The position numbers and the translations under genes are program-made. From contig JAPSLO010000004.1 in NCBI GenBank assembly GCA_031180725.1, positions 248,001 to 312,000 of the forward strand: a stretch of DNA of 64,000 bases. The letters are read 5' to 3'. Each line of letters begins with the position of its first letter. Positions within the stretch are counted from its first letter, which is position 1. Below, one piece after another: positions 34,911 to 42,852 of this stretch. This DNA is from Roseomonas sp. Its GTDB lineage: Bacteria; Pseudomonadota; Alphaproteobacteria; Acetobacterales; Acetobacteraceae. Below the pieces are notes generated by a model that was not told the origin of the DNA, did not search any database, and was given only the letters and a program-made list of their open reading frames with translations.

Positions 34911-36146
34911 AACACGCCCCTTCCCAATTCCCTCCGCCAGGGACCCGACAACCGCGGCCGCTTCGGCAGCTTCGGTGGCCGCTTCGTGGCCGAAACGCTG
35001 ATGCCCCTGATCCTGGAAGTGGAGAAAGCGTATGAGGCCGCGCGGCGCGACGCCGCCTTCCAGGACGAATGGCGCCGCCTGCTCACCCATTACGTCGGCC
35101 GTCCGAGCCCGCTGTGGTACGCGCAACGCCTGACGGAACACCTGCGCAAGTCGGCCCCCGCCGGCATGGGCGCCAAGGTCTATTTCAAGCGCGAGGAGCT
35201 GAACCACACCGGCGCGCACAAGATCAATGCGGTGCTGGGCCAGATCCTGCTGGCGAAGAAGATGGGCAAGACGCGCATCATCGCGGAAACCGGCGCCGGT
35301 CAGCACGGCGTTGCCACCGCCACCGCCTGCGCGCTGATGGACCTGCCCTGCGTCGTCTACATGGGCGCGACCGACGTGGAACGGCAGCAGCCCAACGTCT
35401 TCCGCATGAAGCTGCTGGGCGCGGAAGTGCGCCCCGTCACCTCCGGCGCCGCGACGCTGAAGGACGCGATGAATGAAGGGCTGCGCGACTGGGTCGCGAA
35501 TGTCCACGACACCTACTACTGCATCGGCACCGTCGCCGGTCCCGCGCCCTATCCGCAGATGGTGCGCGACTTCCAGAGCGTGATCGGCATCGAGACGCGC
35601 GAGCAGATCCTCGCCGCCGAAGGCCGGCTGCCGGATGCGCTGGTCTGCGCGGTGGGCGGCGGCTCCTCCGCCATGGGGCTGTTCCACCCCTTCCTCGACG
35701 ACAAGGAGGTCGCGATGTGGGGCGTGGAAGCCGCGGGCCGCGGGCTCGACACGCATGAGCACGCGGCCTCCATCAATCGCGGCCGGCCCGGCGTGCTGCA
35801 CGGGAACAAGACCTATCTGCTGCAGGATGGCGACGGGCAGATCACCGAAGCCCATTCCATCTCGGCCGGGCTGGACTATCCCGGCATCGGCCCCGAACAC
35901 GCCTGGCTGCACGAGATCGGCCGCGTTACCTATGTCGGCATCGACGACCAGGAAGCGCTGAACGCCTTCCAGATCTGCTCGCGCCTGGAAGGCATCATCC
36001 CCGCGCTGGAATCGGCGCATGGCCTGGCGCAGGTGCTGAAGCTGGCGCCGACCATGGCGCGGGACCGCATCATCGTGCTGAACCTGTCCGGCCGCGGCGA
36101 CAAGGACATCTTCACGGTGGCGAAGCACCTCGGCGAAAAGATCTGA
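34911..36146 (+). CDS. trpB: tryptophan synthase beta subunit
   Basis: TrpB condenses indole with serine using PLP. The 411-residue protein has [21 protein letters not shown], the PLP-lysine segment [18 protein letters not shown] (Lys near 104), [15 protein letters not shown], the phosphate-binding [11 protein letters not shown] and the C-terminal [17 protein letters not shown]. The GTG at 34911, read as [10 protein letters not shown], matches TrpB N-termini and lies after AGGATCG. ATG 34878 gives 11 extra residues and carries its own GGAGG just after the ATG, so it is less likely. Confidence 0.96.
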   Translation, partial: NTPLPNSLRQGPDNRGRFGSFGGRFVAETLMPLILEVEKAYEAARRDAAFQDEWRRLLTHYVGRPSPLWYAQRLTEHLRKSAPAGMGAKVYFKREELNHTGAHKINAVLGQILLAKKMGKTRIIAETGAGQHGVATATACALMDLPCVVYMGATDVERQQPNVFRMKLLGAEVRPVTSGAATLKDAMNEGLRDWVANVHDTYYCIGTVAGPAPYPQMVRDFQSVIGIETREQILAAEGRLPDALVCAVGGGSSAMGLFHPFLDDKEVAMWGVEAAGRGLDTHEHAASINRGRPGVLHGNKTYLLQDGDGQITEAHSISAGLDYPGIGPEHAWLHEIGRVTYVGIDDQEALNAFQICSRLEGIIPALESAHGLAQVLKLAPTMARDRIIVLNLSGRGDKDIFTVAKHLGEKI

Positions 36147-36191
36147 GGCGAAAGAACCAGCCATGTCCCGCATCATTCTGGAGACCGCGCG

Positions 36192-37025
36192 ATGAGCCGC
36201 ATCGCGACCCGCTTCGCGAAGCTGAAGGCCGAAGGCCGCGGCGCGCTCGTCACCTATCTCCAGGCCTTCGACCCGGACCGCGCGACCAGCCTGGAGATCC
36301 TGCGCGGCCTGCCCGCCGCTGGCGCCGACATCATCGAGATCGGCGTGCCCTTCTCCGATCCCATGGCCGATGGCCCCTCCATCCAGAAAGCCGGGCTGCG
36401 CGCGCTGAAGGCCGGCGCCACCGTGCCCGGCGTGCTGGATCTGGTGCGGGAGATCCGCGCCACCGAAGCCGAAACGCCGATCGTGCTGATGGGCTACTAC
36501 AACCCGGTCATGAGCTATGGCGTGGACCGCTTCTGCGCCGATGCCGCCGCCGCCGGCGTGGACGGGCTTATCATCGTGGACGTCCCGCCCGAGGAAGCCG
36601 ACGAGGTCGAGCCCCACTGCCGCGCCCACGGCCTTGACCTGATCCGGCTGATCGCGCCCACCACCGATGAAGCCCGCCTGCCCCGCGTGCTGGGGGCGAC
36701 CACCGGCTTCATCTACTACGTCTCCATCACCGGCATCACCGGCACGCGCAGCGCCGACTACGCCAGCCTGGCGCCCGCCGTCGCCGCGCTGAAGCGCCAT
36801 ACCGAACTGCCCGTGGCGATCGGCTTCGGCATCCGCTCCCCCGAACAGGCCGCCATCGCCGCCAGCGTGGCCGACGGCGCCGTGGTCGGCACAGCCCTGG
36901 TGGACGCCCTCGCCGCCAGCCTGACCGCCGAAGGCCAGGCAACCCCCGCCACCGTGGACGCCGTGCTGGCCCCGGTGCGCCACCTGGCCGCAGCCATCCG
37001 GTCCGGGCGCCGCCGCGCCGCCTGA
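36192..37025 (+). CDS. trpA: tryptophan synthase alpha subunit
   Basis: TrpA releases indole from indole-3-glycerol phosphate and passes it to TrpB. The 277-residue barrel has [32 protein letters not shown] (catalytic Glu), [31 protein letters not shown] (catalytic Asp), [15 protein letters not shown] and [13 protein letters not shown] with [15 protein letters not shown] precedes the ATG. It ends the lapA-pyrF-trpF-GNAT-trpBA run and is convergent with the TAXI receptor. Confidence 0.96.
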   Translation: MSRIATRFAKLKAEGRGALVTYLQAFDPDRATSLEILRGLPAAGADIIEIGVPFSDPMADGPSIQKAGLRALKAGATVPGVLDLVREIRATEAETPIVLMGYYNPVMSYGVDRFCADAAAAGVDGLIIVDVPPEEADEVEPHCRAHGLDLIRLIAPTTDEARLPRVLGATTGFIYYVSITGITGTRSADYASLAPAVAALKRHTELPVAIGFGIRSPEQAAIAASVADGAVVGTALVDALAASLTAEGQATPATVDAVLAPVRHLAAAIRSGRRRAA

Positions 37026-37042
37026 GGCCGGAGGGTCTTCCA

Positions 37043-37061
37043 GGGGGCGGCCACCGCCCCC
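37043..37061. terminator. hairpin between convergent trpA and TAXI genes
   Basis: GGGGGCGG (37043-37050) and CCGCCCCC (37054-37061) make a perfect 8-bp stem around CCA in the 96-bp gap between convergent genes. It is the same kind of stem as at 6816-6838. Confidence 0.45.
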
Positions 37062-37121
37062 CCGGCGGGGGTCCGGGGACAGAGCCCCCAGAAATCCCAC
37101 CCCGCCTCAAGGTCCGCCGCG

Positions 37122-38114
37122 TCAGCCCTGGACCAGGTTGTCCGGGACCTGTTGGCCCACCTCGCGGAGGTAGCGGGCGGCGCCGGGGTGGAAGGGCAGG
37201 AAGGTATTTTTCGTCCAGTTCTCGGCCAGGGTTTCCGAGGCGGCGGAGATGGCCTGCTTCAGTCGTGCGTTCTGGCCGAGCACGGATTTGGTGATCTCGT
37301 AGGCCAGGTCTTCCGGCAGGCTACGGTGGGTGATGGCGAAGTTGTACATCCCCACGATGCGCAGCGGCCGTTCCTGCTTGCGGTAGGTGCCCATCGGCAG
37401 GCTGCCGGCCGCCAGTTCCGGGAATTTTGCGGTCAGCTTGCGGACTTCCTCCTCGGTGAAGTCCAGGTAGTTGACGTCGGCCTGCACCTCCAACTCGGAG
37501 AAGGCGGGGGCGGGCACGCCGGTCGCGAAGAGGAAGGCGTCCAGCAGACGGTCCTGCACCTGGCCACCGAGGTCGGAGGCCGATCCGTAACGCACGGCGG
37601 AGGGCCGCACGCCCAGGTGTTCCAGCATCAGCGGGTAGTAGGTGCCAGGCGTGCCGCCGCGCGGGCCCACGCCGACGCTGCGGCCGTTGAGCTGCGCGTG
37701 GCCGGTGATGCCGCTGCTTTTCAGGGCGATGCCATGGAAAGGCGTGTCGTACATCGGGAACAGGGCGCGGATGTCGCGGAAGCGGTTGCCCTGGGTCCAG
37801 TCGCCCTGGCCGTTCCAGGCCTGCAGGGCCACGCCCATGGTCACCATGCCCAGTTCCACTTCGCGCCGCTGCACCAGGATGATGTTCTGGTTAGGGCCCT
37901 GGGTGGTGCGGTAGCTGATCTGCACGCCGGTGGCTTCCTGTGCCATCTGGCCCCAGGCGGGGCCATAGAGGGCGTAGGTGCCACCGGGTGCGGCGGTGCC
38001 CATGTTCAGGGCGCGCGGCCAGTTCGGGTTGCGGGGCTGGGCATGGGCCGGGCGAAGGGCCAGCAGGCTGGGCGCGGCCAGGCTCAACCCGGTCAGCAGG
38101 ACGCGGCGGCGCAT
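37122..38114 (-). CDS. TAXI family TRAP transporter solute receptor
   Basis: This 330-residue periplasmic receptor has a signal peptide (MRRRVLLTGLSLAAPSLLAL, cleavage after AHA). The TAXI pattern follows: LNMGTAAPGGTYALYGPAWGQ (GTxxGGTY), RREVELGMVTMGVALQAWNG, VGVGPRGGTPGTYYPLML, and later DAFLFATGVPAPAFSEL. TAXI receptors feed TRAP carriers. No TRAP membrane genes lie nearby. GGGAGGA precedes the start at 38114; upstream frame to 38357 is antisense to the divergent DUF1489 gene and is rejected. Confidence 0.92.
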   Translation of the reverse strand: MRRRVLLTGLSLAAPSLLALRPAHAQPRNPNWPRALNMGTAAPGGTYALYGPAWGQMAQEATGVQISYRTTQGPNQNIILVQRREVELGMVTMGVALQAWNGQGDWTQGNRFRDIRALFPMYDTPFHGIALKSSGITGHAQLNGRSVGVGPRGGTPGTYYPLMLEHLGVRPSAVRYGSASDLGGQVQDRLLDAFLFATGVPAPAFSELEVQADVNYLDFTEEEVRKLTAKFPELAAGSLPMGTYRKQERPLRIVGMYNFAITHRSLPEDLAYEITKSVLGQNARLKQAISAASETLAENWTKNTFLPFHPGAARYLREVGQQVPDNLVQG

Positions 38115-38232
38115 CAAATTCCTCCCTCGGTTGCTTCGTTGTGGACGCAGTATCCCCCGTTCCGGCGCTGGGGCAAGCGCCCGCACGGGCGGCCTGCGTC
38201 TTCGGGCTTGCCTGGACTCGGCGGATGGCCAC

Positions 38233-38673
38233 ATGGCTGACCGTCCGATGCTGCACATCATCAAGCTCTGCGTGGGTGTGAAGGAAGTGGCCGAGCTGGC
38301 GACCTGGCAGGCGCAGCGCCTCCGCCAGGATCCGCCCTTGCGCCACAAGACTCGCATGATGCCGAAGAGGGTGGCGGAGCTGCTCGATGGCGGCTCGCTC
38401 TACTGGGTGATCGGCGGCCTCGTGCGCGTGCGGCAGCGCCTTCTGGATGTGCGCGAGGAGGAATGGGAGGACGGCAGCACCGGCTGTGGCCTGGTGCTGG
38501 ACCCGGAGCTGGTGCCGGTGGAGCTGCGCCCCCAGAAGCCGTTCCAGGGTTGGCGCTACCTCGACCCCGCTGCCGCCCCGGCCGACCTGCCCCGTGGAGG
38601 CACCCAGGCCGAGGGCCTGGAGAAGCTGCCCCCTGCTCTGCGGGCCGAGCTCAGGGCGCTCTGCCTGATCTGA
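38233..38673 (+). CDS. DUF1489 family protein
   Basis: This 146-residue protein shows the alphaproteobacterial DUF1489 pattern: LHIIKLCVGVKEVAELATWQ, TRMMPKRVAELLDGGSLYWVIGGLVRVRQRL, a Cys-containing CGLVLDPELVPVE and a compact PFQGWRYLDP. Function is unknown. Start may be ATG 38233 or 38248 (MLHIIKLC). It is divergent from the TAXI receptor and marks the edge of the conserved part before the degraded patch. Confidence 0.85.
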   Translation: MADRPMLHIIKLCVGVKEVAELATWQAQRLRQDPPLRHKTRMMPKRVAELLDGGSLYWVIGGLVRVRQRLLDVREEEWEDGSTGCGLVLDPELVPVELRPQKPFQGWRYLDPAAAPADLPRGGTQAEGLEKLPPALRAELRALCLI

Positions 38674-39034
38674 GGCCTGCCGGCGCGACCGCAGGCCTCA
38701 CTGGATGACCAGTGGCGCCCCCATCTCACCTCCTCATCGAAGAACACGGAATCCCGCCACCTTCGACAGAGCTTTACACACGACAATCAGCAGCGCGCGC
38801 TACAGGTATTGCCCAGGAAGCGCCAACGCCAACGTCTCGTGAATAGTTTTTTGCCAAATATCCTCTTAAAATGAAAATGCGCCTACTCCGCCCGGCAAAT
38901 ACCTTTCACGTTGCGCGTCGCGGGAAAGTGCAATCGTATACTTGAATGCAGGATGATTTGCGGGCGCCGCGGTGGTATGTCATCTTACACTGCGCTTCGA
39001 TAGCGAGTGCAGTATTTGGAAAGAAGGCGACATC
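38674..39034. other. 361-bp AT-rich gap before a small lipoprotein
   Basis: No gene is seen. The stretch around 38,780-39,030 is plainly more AT-rich than its surroundings, with runs like AGTTTTTTGCC and CTTAAAATGAAAAT. A TATACT box at 38937-38942, about 90 bp before the lipoprotein start, is a candidate -10 but has no good -35 at 17 bp. The shift in composition suggests foreign DNA or a strong promoter region. Confidence 0.4.
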
Positions 39035-39178
39035 ATGCTTCGCCTCGCATTCACCCTTCTGGCAATTCCACTGCTGGCTGCCACCGCCTGCGCCCCGGTG
39101 CAGGACGTAACGCCAAAGGCTGCTCTCTCCATGGAGAACAACTACAACAGTGGAAACAACGGACATGGCGACGGCTGA
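39035..39178 (+). CDS. small lipoprotein
   Basis: This 47-residue gene encodes a lipoprotein signal peptide: MLRLAFTLLAIPLLAATACAP, with the lipobox LAATAC (Cys at about residue 19). A short mature part ends in an Asn/Gly/Asp-rich tail (NNYNSGNNGHGDG). GAAGGCG lies 7 bases before the ATG. It would be a tiny envelope lipoprotein, function unknown. It sits in the AT-rich, accessory-looking patch ahead of a protease-like gene. Confidence 0.55.
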   Translation: MLRLAFTLLAIPLLAATACAPVQDVTPKAALSMENNYNSGNNGHGDG

Positions 39179-39240
39179 CATCCAGCACTTGCTGGCGGCC
39201 AGCCGAATCCAATTCCAACAGCCACCCGGGGCGGGGAGGG

Positions 39241-39861
39241 ATTGATCGATTTCCCCGCCCCGACGAGTGTGCTCGCTTCCCTCGCCTCCGCCTGTCGGCG
39301 CCCGCCTTGGCGCTTCTACTTGGCGGCTGTCTCGCGGCAGGGGACGACGAACTCCGCAGACTCACACTGCTCGATACGACCTGCTCGGCGGCGCAGCGCG
39401 GCGTCCTCGACGAAGCGATGGCGCAGGCTCGCCTCCGGGTCGGCGGCGCGGTGCATCTGGTTCGCAATGATCCACGCCACCCCCATGTCCGACGCTGGTT
39501 TGGCGATGCGCCGCCTTCCCTTGTGCTCGCCACGCTGGAGGCCACTGCGGAAGCCATGGCACCGCCACTCGGCCTCGACCTGCGCTGCAACGACGCGCTC
39601 CACTGCTCAACCGACCGGGCTGGCTATTCAAGTCCGACCGGACGCCTGCTTGCCGTCTGCCCACGCTTCTTCAGCGCCCCGGCTGAAGGCCTGGACTCGC
39701 GCTATGGCATCCTGATCCACGAGATGACGCACATAGCGGGCAACACCGACGACCACGCTTACCACCCGCATCGGGCGGAGCAGCTATCGAAAGCCGCACC
39801 GCTGCGCGCGGCGGACAACGCCGACAACTACGAGTATTTTGTCGAGACGCTGCCGCGCTGA
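39241..39861 (+). CDS. aspzincin-like (M35) lipoprotein metallopeptidase, start unresolved
   Basis: The frame encodes a lipoprotein-like signal (RLRLSAPALALLLGGCLA), then about 180 residues that end with ILIHEMTHIAGNTDDHAY. This is an HExxH motif followed by a GxxD-type third ligand, the aspzincin signature of deuterolysin/Lys-specific endopeptidases. The C-terminus YEYFVETLPR also fits. No ATG, GTG or TTG in this frame lies near the signal peptide. Position 39241 is an ATT beside GGGGAGGG and is only a nominal start. Removing one T at 39270 would create GTG followed by ARFPRLRLSAP. The gene is therefore either broken at its start, affected by a base error, or uses a rare start. Confidence 0.5.
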   Translation: MDRFPRPDECARFPRLRLSAPALALLLGGCLAAGDDELRRLTLLDTTCSAAQRGVLDEAMAQARLRVGGAVHLVRNDPRHPHVRRWFGDAPPSLVLATLEATAEAMAPPLGLDLRCNDALHCSTDRAGYSSPTGRLLAVCPRFFSAPAEGLDSRYGILIHEMTHIAGNTDDHAYHPHRAEQLSKAAPLRAADNADNYEYFVETLPR

Positions 39862-40360
39862 AGCGGCCTGGCGTCATACCTGACGCGGCTCGCCACGCCA
39901 CATGGGCATTCGGCCAGCCGCTACTGGTTGCCCGGCGCCGGCTCGACAGTGAAGTCGCGGCCCTCGACCAGATCGCGCTGCGCGAACTCCTGCGCGAAGC
40001 TGCGGCGCCAGGCGGCGTAGAACGGCCCGGGGTCCGCCGTTGATGAGCACGCCAATGCGGCGTGGCGCGGGCTGCTGCGAGAGGCCAGGGGGCAAGCAAG
40101 GTTGACCGGACCAGCGCTCAGACCATTTCACCTCTCGGGAACCCGTCCACACGGCTTGGGCCCACAACCGCCGCGATGGCAGCGCCTCCTGAGACCCTCG
40201 CGTTCCGCCGGCCGTTCCGGTTATGTTTAGAGCGCCAAGGCGCCCTGCCCTGCCAGTTTGTCCGAAACCGTCACCGCGCCACCACCGCTACGCGAGCCGT
40301 GCTGGCAGGTGGCTCCGGGGCGGCTAGGCTTCCCTCCGCCATAGGGAAGGAAATGGGCCC
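39862..40360. other. 499-bp gap with a receptor pseudogene and no intact gene
   Basis: Apart from the ABC-type receptor fragment described separately (39921-40080, minus strand), nothing coding is evident. The last 100 bases hold the upstream region of the SDR gene with GGGAAGGAAATGG as its ribosome-binding site. The area looks like scar sequence from past insertions and deletions. Confidence 0.5.
39921..40080 (-). pseudogene. frameshifted fragment of an ABC-type (TrpX/ABC_sub_bind-like) solute receptor
   Basis: On the minus strand one frame reads QQPAPRRIGVLINGG. The frame one base away continues DPGPFYAAWRRSFAQ, then EFAQRDLVEGRDFTVEPA, and ends in a stop. Together they match the first 50 residues of the mature ABC_sub_bind/TrpX receptor family (RRIGVLxNG...FRxGLxxLGYVEGRNxxIE). 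A one-base frameshift and the missing remaining 250 residues mark it as a remnant. Confidence 0.6.
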
Positions 40361-41131
40361 ATGACATCGCCCCTGCATGCACGAATGTTCGACCTCAGCG
40401 GGCGCGTCGCGCTCGTCACCGGTGCCTCCCGCGGGCTGGGGGCGGCGATGGCGACGGGCCTGGCCCGGGCCGGGGCCGAGGTGATCCTGAACGGCCGCGA
40501 CGCCGCCACGCTGGAAGCCCAGGCCGCCACGATGCGCCAGGAAGGCCTGGCCTGCCGTACCAGCGCCTTCGACGTGCGCGACCCCGCGGCGATGGAAAAG
40601 GCCGTGGCCGCGCTCGGCCCGGTGGACATCCTGCTGCACAATGCCGGCAACCAGTACCGCGGCCCGGTGGAGACACTGACCGAGGAAGGCTGGGCCAGCG
40701 TGATGGACACCCATCTCACCGCCCTGTTCCGTCTTTCGAAGCTGCTGGTGCCGGGGATGAAGGAACGCCGGCGGGGCAAGATCATCGCCACCGGCAGCCT
40801 GGCCTCCGATCTCGGCCGGGGCACCATCACGCCCTATGCGGCGGCGAAGGGTGGTCTGAAGATGTTCATCCGCGCGCTCGCCGTCGAACTCGGGCCGCAC
40901 AACATCCAGTGCAATGCCATCGGCCCCGGCTGGTTCGACACGGAGCTGAACCGCCCGCTGCTGGACAGTCCCGAATGGCTGGACACCGTGAAGCGCCGCT
41001 GCCCCGCCGGCCGCTACGCCGCGCCGGAGGAGATCGCCGGCACCGCGGTCTTCCTCGCCTCGCCGGCCAGCGACTTCGTCTCCGGCCAACTGATCTTCGT
41101 GGATGGCGGCGTGACCGCGAACATGATGTAG
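40361..41131 (+). CDS. short-chain dehydrogenase/reductase (gluconate 5-dehydrogenase-like)
   Basis: This 256-residue classical SDR has VALVTGASRGLGAAMATGLA (TGxxxGxG), NGRDAATLEAQ, HNAGNQYRG (NNAG-type), the catalytic Ser in ATGSLASDLG and YAAAK (Tyr-x3-Lys). A C-terminal PAGRYAAPEEIAGTAVFLASPASDFVSGQLIFVDGG completes the pattern. The N-terminal MFDLSGRVALVTGASRGLGAA is like gluconate 5-dehydrogenases and 3-oxoacyl-reductases. Substrate is uncertain. It is convergent with the BKACE gene, with no gap. Confidence 0.9.
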   Translation: MTSPLHARMFDLSGRVALVTGASRGLGAAMATGLARAGAEVILNGRDAATLEAQAATMRQEGLACRTSAFDVRDPAAMEKAVAALGPVDILLHNAGNQYRGPVETLTEEGWASVMDTHLTALFRLSKLLVPGMKERRRGKIIATGSLASDLGRGTITPYAAAKGGLKMFIRALAVELGPHNIQCNAIGPGWFDTELNRPLLDSPEWLDTVKRRCPAGRYAAPEEIAGTAVFLASPASDFVSGQLIFVDGGVTANMM

Positions 41132-41863
41132 CTACAGTGCCAAGGCGGCGCGGATCAGCGCCGCATTGTAGGGGGCGGGGCTGCCATCGGGCAGCGCCGC
41201 CACATCCTCCAGGCCCAGGCGCAGCATCAGCCCCCGCGCGGCCGCGCGGCGGGCCAGCGGCCAGGCGCTGCGTTCGAAGCCGTGAAGTTGCACCTCCGGC
41301 GCATCCGGGGGCAGCAGCGCCAGCACCGCCTCGGCCCGCGCCTCGGCCTCCGCCGGGGGCAAGTCGTCGATCTCCACCAGGATGCGCCGGCAGGTGGATG
41401 GCAGGCCAAGCGCCAGCAGTCGCGTGGCATCCGCCGGCGTCGCCAGCCCGGCCTCCACGCCGATGCCGCCTTCGGCCAGCGCCGCCATCACCCGCGGCGC
41501 CGAGTCCTCCGAAAGGTTCACGGAGGCCTCGTCGGGCCGCGCCAGCGCCGGCAGCGCTGCCCAGCCGCGCACATAGGCGAGTTGCCGGGCATCGTCGCCC
41601 TCGATCCAGGCGCCGGTGCTGACCGAGATGGGCAGGCCAGGCGCGGCACGGCGCACCGCCTCCACCGCGGCGCCGATCACCTCCGGCACCAGGGATTCGG
41701 CGCCGGAGGCGTCACGCGGGTGGATGTGCAGCGCCACCGCTCCGGCCGCGGCGCAGGCGGCGGCCTCGGCGGCGACCTCGGCGGGCGTCCGCGGCAGGCG
41801 GGGGTGGAAGCCTGGCGGCCTGGCGCCGTTGAGGCAGGCCTGGATGCGCAGCGGGGCGGCCAT
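41132..41863 (-). CDS. beta-keto acid cleavage enzyme (BKACE/DUF849) family protein
   Basis: This 243-residue TIM-barrel protein has the metal-ligand HIHPRD in VALHIHPRDASG, ISVSTGAWIEGD, RPDEASVNLSEDSAP, GVEAGLATPADATRLL and QLHGFERSAWPLARRAAARGL. It is of the 3-keto-5-aminohexanoate cleavage family, which splits beta-keto acids with acetyl-CoA. It is about 30-50 residues shorter than typical members, and loops between metal ligands may be missing. The start is ATG 41863; ATG 41875 adds four residues. Neither has a clear ribosome-binding site. Confidence 0.75.
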   Translation of the reverse strand: MAAPLRIQACLNGARPPGFHPRLPRTPAEVAAEAAACAAAGAVALHIHPRDASGAESLVPEVIGAAVEAVRRAAPGLPISVSTGAWIEGDDARQLAYVRGWAALPALARPDEASVNLSEDSAPRVMAALAEGGIGVEAGLATPADATRLLALGLPSTCRRILVEIDDLPPAEAEARAEAVLALLPPDAPEVQLHGFERSAWPLARRAAARGLMLRLGLEDVAALPDGSPAPYNAALIRAALAL

Positions 41864-41884
41864 GGCCCGCAGCATAGGGCCGCT

Positions 41885-42697
41885 TCAGACCCTGACGCGA
41901 GGCCGCCAGTGCCACCAGCGGTCATGAGCGGCCCGGGCCGGGAGCGGCGCCTGCGGCGGGTCCGGCGGCATGGCCGGCAGGATCCAGCCGGGGTTGCGGC
42001 ACATCATCCCGGCGCGGCCGGGCACGGCGAAGCTCAGCTTCAGCACGCGCCGCGCCTGGGCCGAGCTGTTCGGCCCCGCACCATGCAGCACCCGCCCGTG
42101 GTGCATCACCACCTCCCCGGCGCGCAACGGCACCGGCACGGCCCGCAGGATGTCGGAAGAGAGCGCCTCCGGCGCCGCGGCCGCGCCCTCGGCGCCGGCA
42201 CCGAAATGGGCGAGCAGCGGCCCGAGATGGCTGCCCGGCACGAAGAGAAGACAGCCGGAGGCCTCATCCAGCAGGTGCAGCGCGATCCAGAAGCAGAGGG
42301 TGGTGCGATAGGGCGCGCTGGCGGGCAGACAGGCCTCGTCCTGATGCCAGTGGGTCGGCGTCGTGCTGCGGGCCGGCTTCAGGATCGCCGCTTCGCCCAC
42401 CAGCTCCGTTCCCGGGCCGAGCAGCGAGGTGGCCATCGCCAGGGCGCGGCGACGCATGGCCGTCCTGGCCAGCCACGGCGCTTGGCGCGAGGGCCAGGCC
42501 CGGTGCAGCGGGCCGCCGGCATCCCCGCGCTCCGCCGCCGGGGCGAAGAGCGTCCGGTGCAGGTTGCTCAGCTGCGGCAGTTCCTCTGGCGGGACCAGGC
42601 CGGCCAGGGTGGCGAAGCCGTCGCGGTCCAGGCAATCGGCCGCTTCAGACCCGCCGGGGGACCACGAGGGCGCCAGGCAGGCGGCACTTTCGATCAT
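41885..42697 (-). CDS. phytanoyl-CoA dioxygenase (PhyH) family protein
   Basis: This 270-residue Fe(II)/2-oxoglutarate oxygenase has the facial triad HxD...H. The first His and Asp are in THWHQDEACL and the distal His is in MHHGRVLHGAGPNSS. A LFVPGSHLGPL turn and an Arg for 2-oxoglutarate in ARRVLKLSF follow. PhyH-type enzymes hydroxylate small acids or acyl groups, and no substrate can be named. It precedes the BKACE gene on the same strand with 21 bp between, so the two may be one catabolic transcript. Confidence 0.85.
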   Translation of the reverse strand: MIESAACLAPSWSPGGSEAADCLDRDGFATLAGLVPPEELPQLSNLHRTLFAPAAERGDAGGPLHRAWPSRQAPWLARTAMRRRALAMATSLLGPGTELVGEAAILKPARSTTPTHWHQDEACLPASAPYRTTLCFWIALHLLDEASGCLLFVPGSHLGPLLAHFGAGAEGAAAAPEALSSDILRAVPVPLRAGEVVMHHGRVLHGAGPNSSAQARRVLKLSFAVPGRAGMMCRNPGWILPAMPPDPPQAPLPARAAHDRWWHWRPRVRV

Positions 42698-42754
42698 GTT
42701 CGGTCCCTCCCCCCGGAGGGCGGCGCCGTGCGCCGCGTTCCCTACAAAAGAACA

Positions 42755-42763
42755 ATACAGTAT
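42755..42763. promoter_or_regulatory. ATAC-A-GTAT dyad in the PhyH/moeB divergent gap
   Basis: An AT-rich patch (42,741-42,775) in the divergent gap carries the 9-bp dyad ATACAGTAT, with GCAATTTTTGC just beside it. Such GTAT/ATAC half-sites are typical of GntR-family operators. It could serve either gene. The assignment is weak, resting on symmetry and location. Confidence 0.3.
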
Positions 42764-42852
42764 GCAATTTTTGCGGAGTGTTCACGACTGGGTCAGTTTT
42801 CCGTCGGCGCGGCCGCTTGCGGCGCCGAGGCAGGCACGCCCATATCCGGCAC

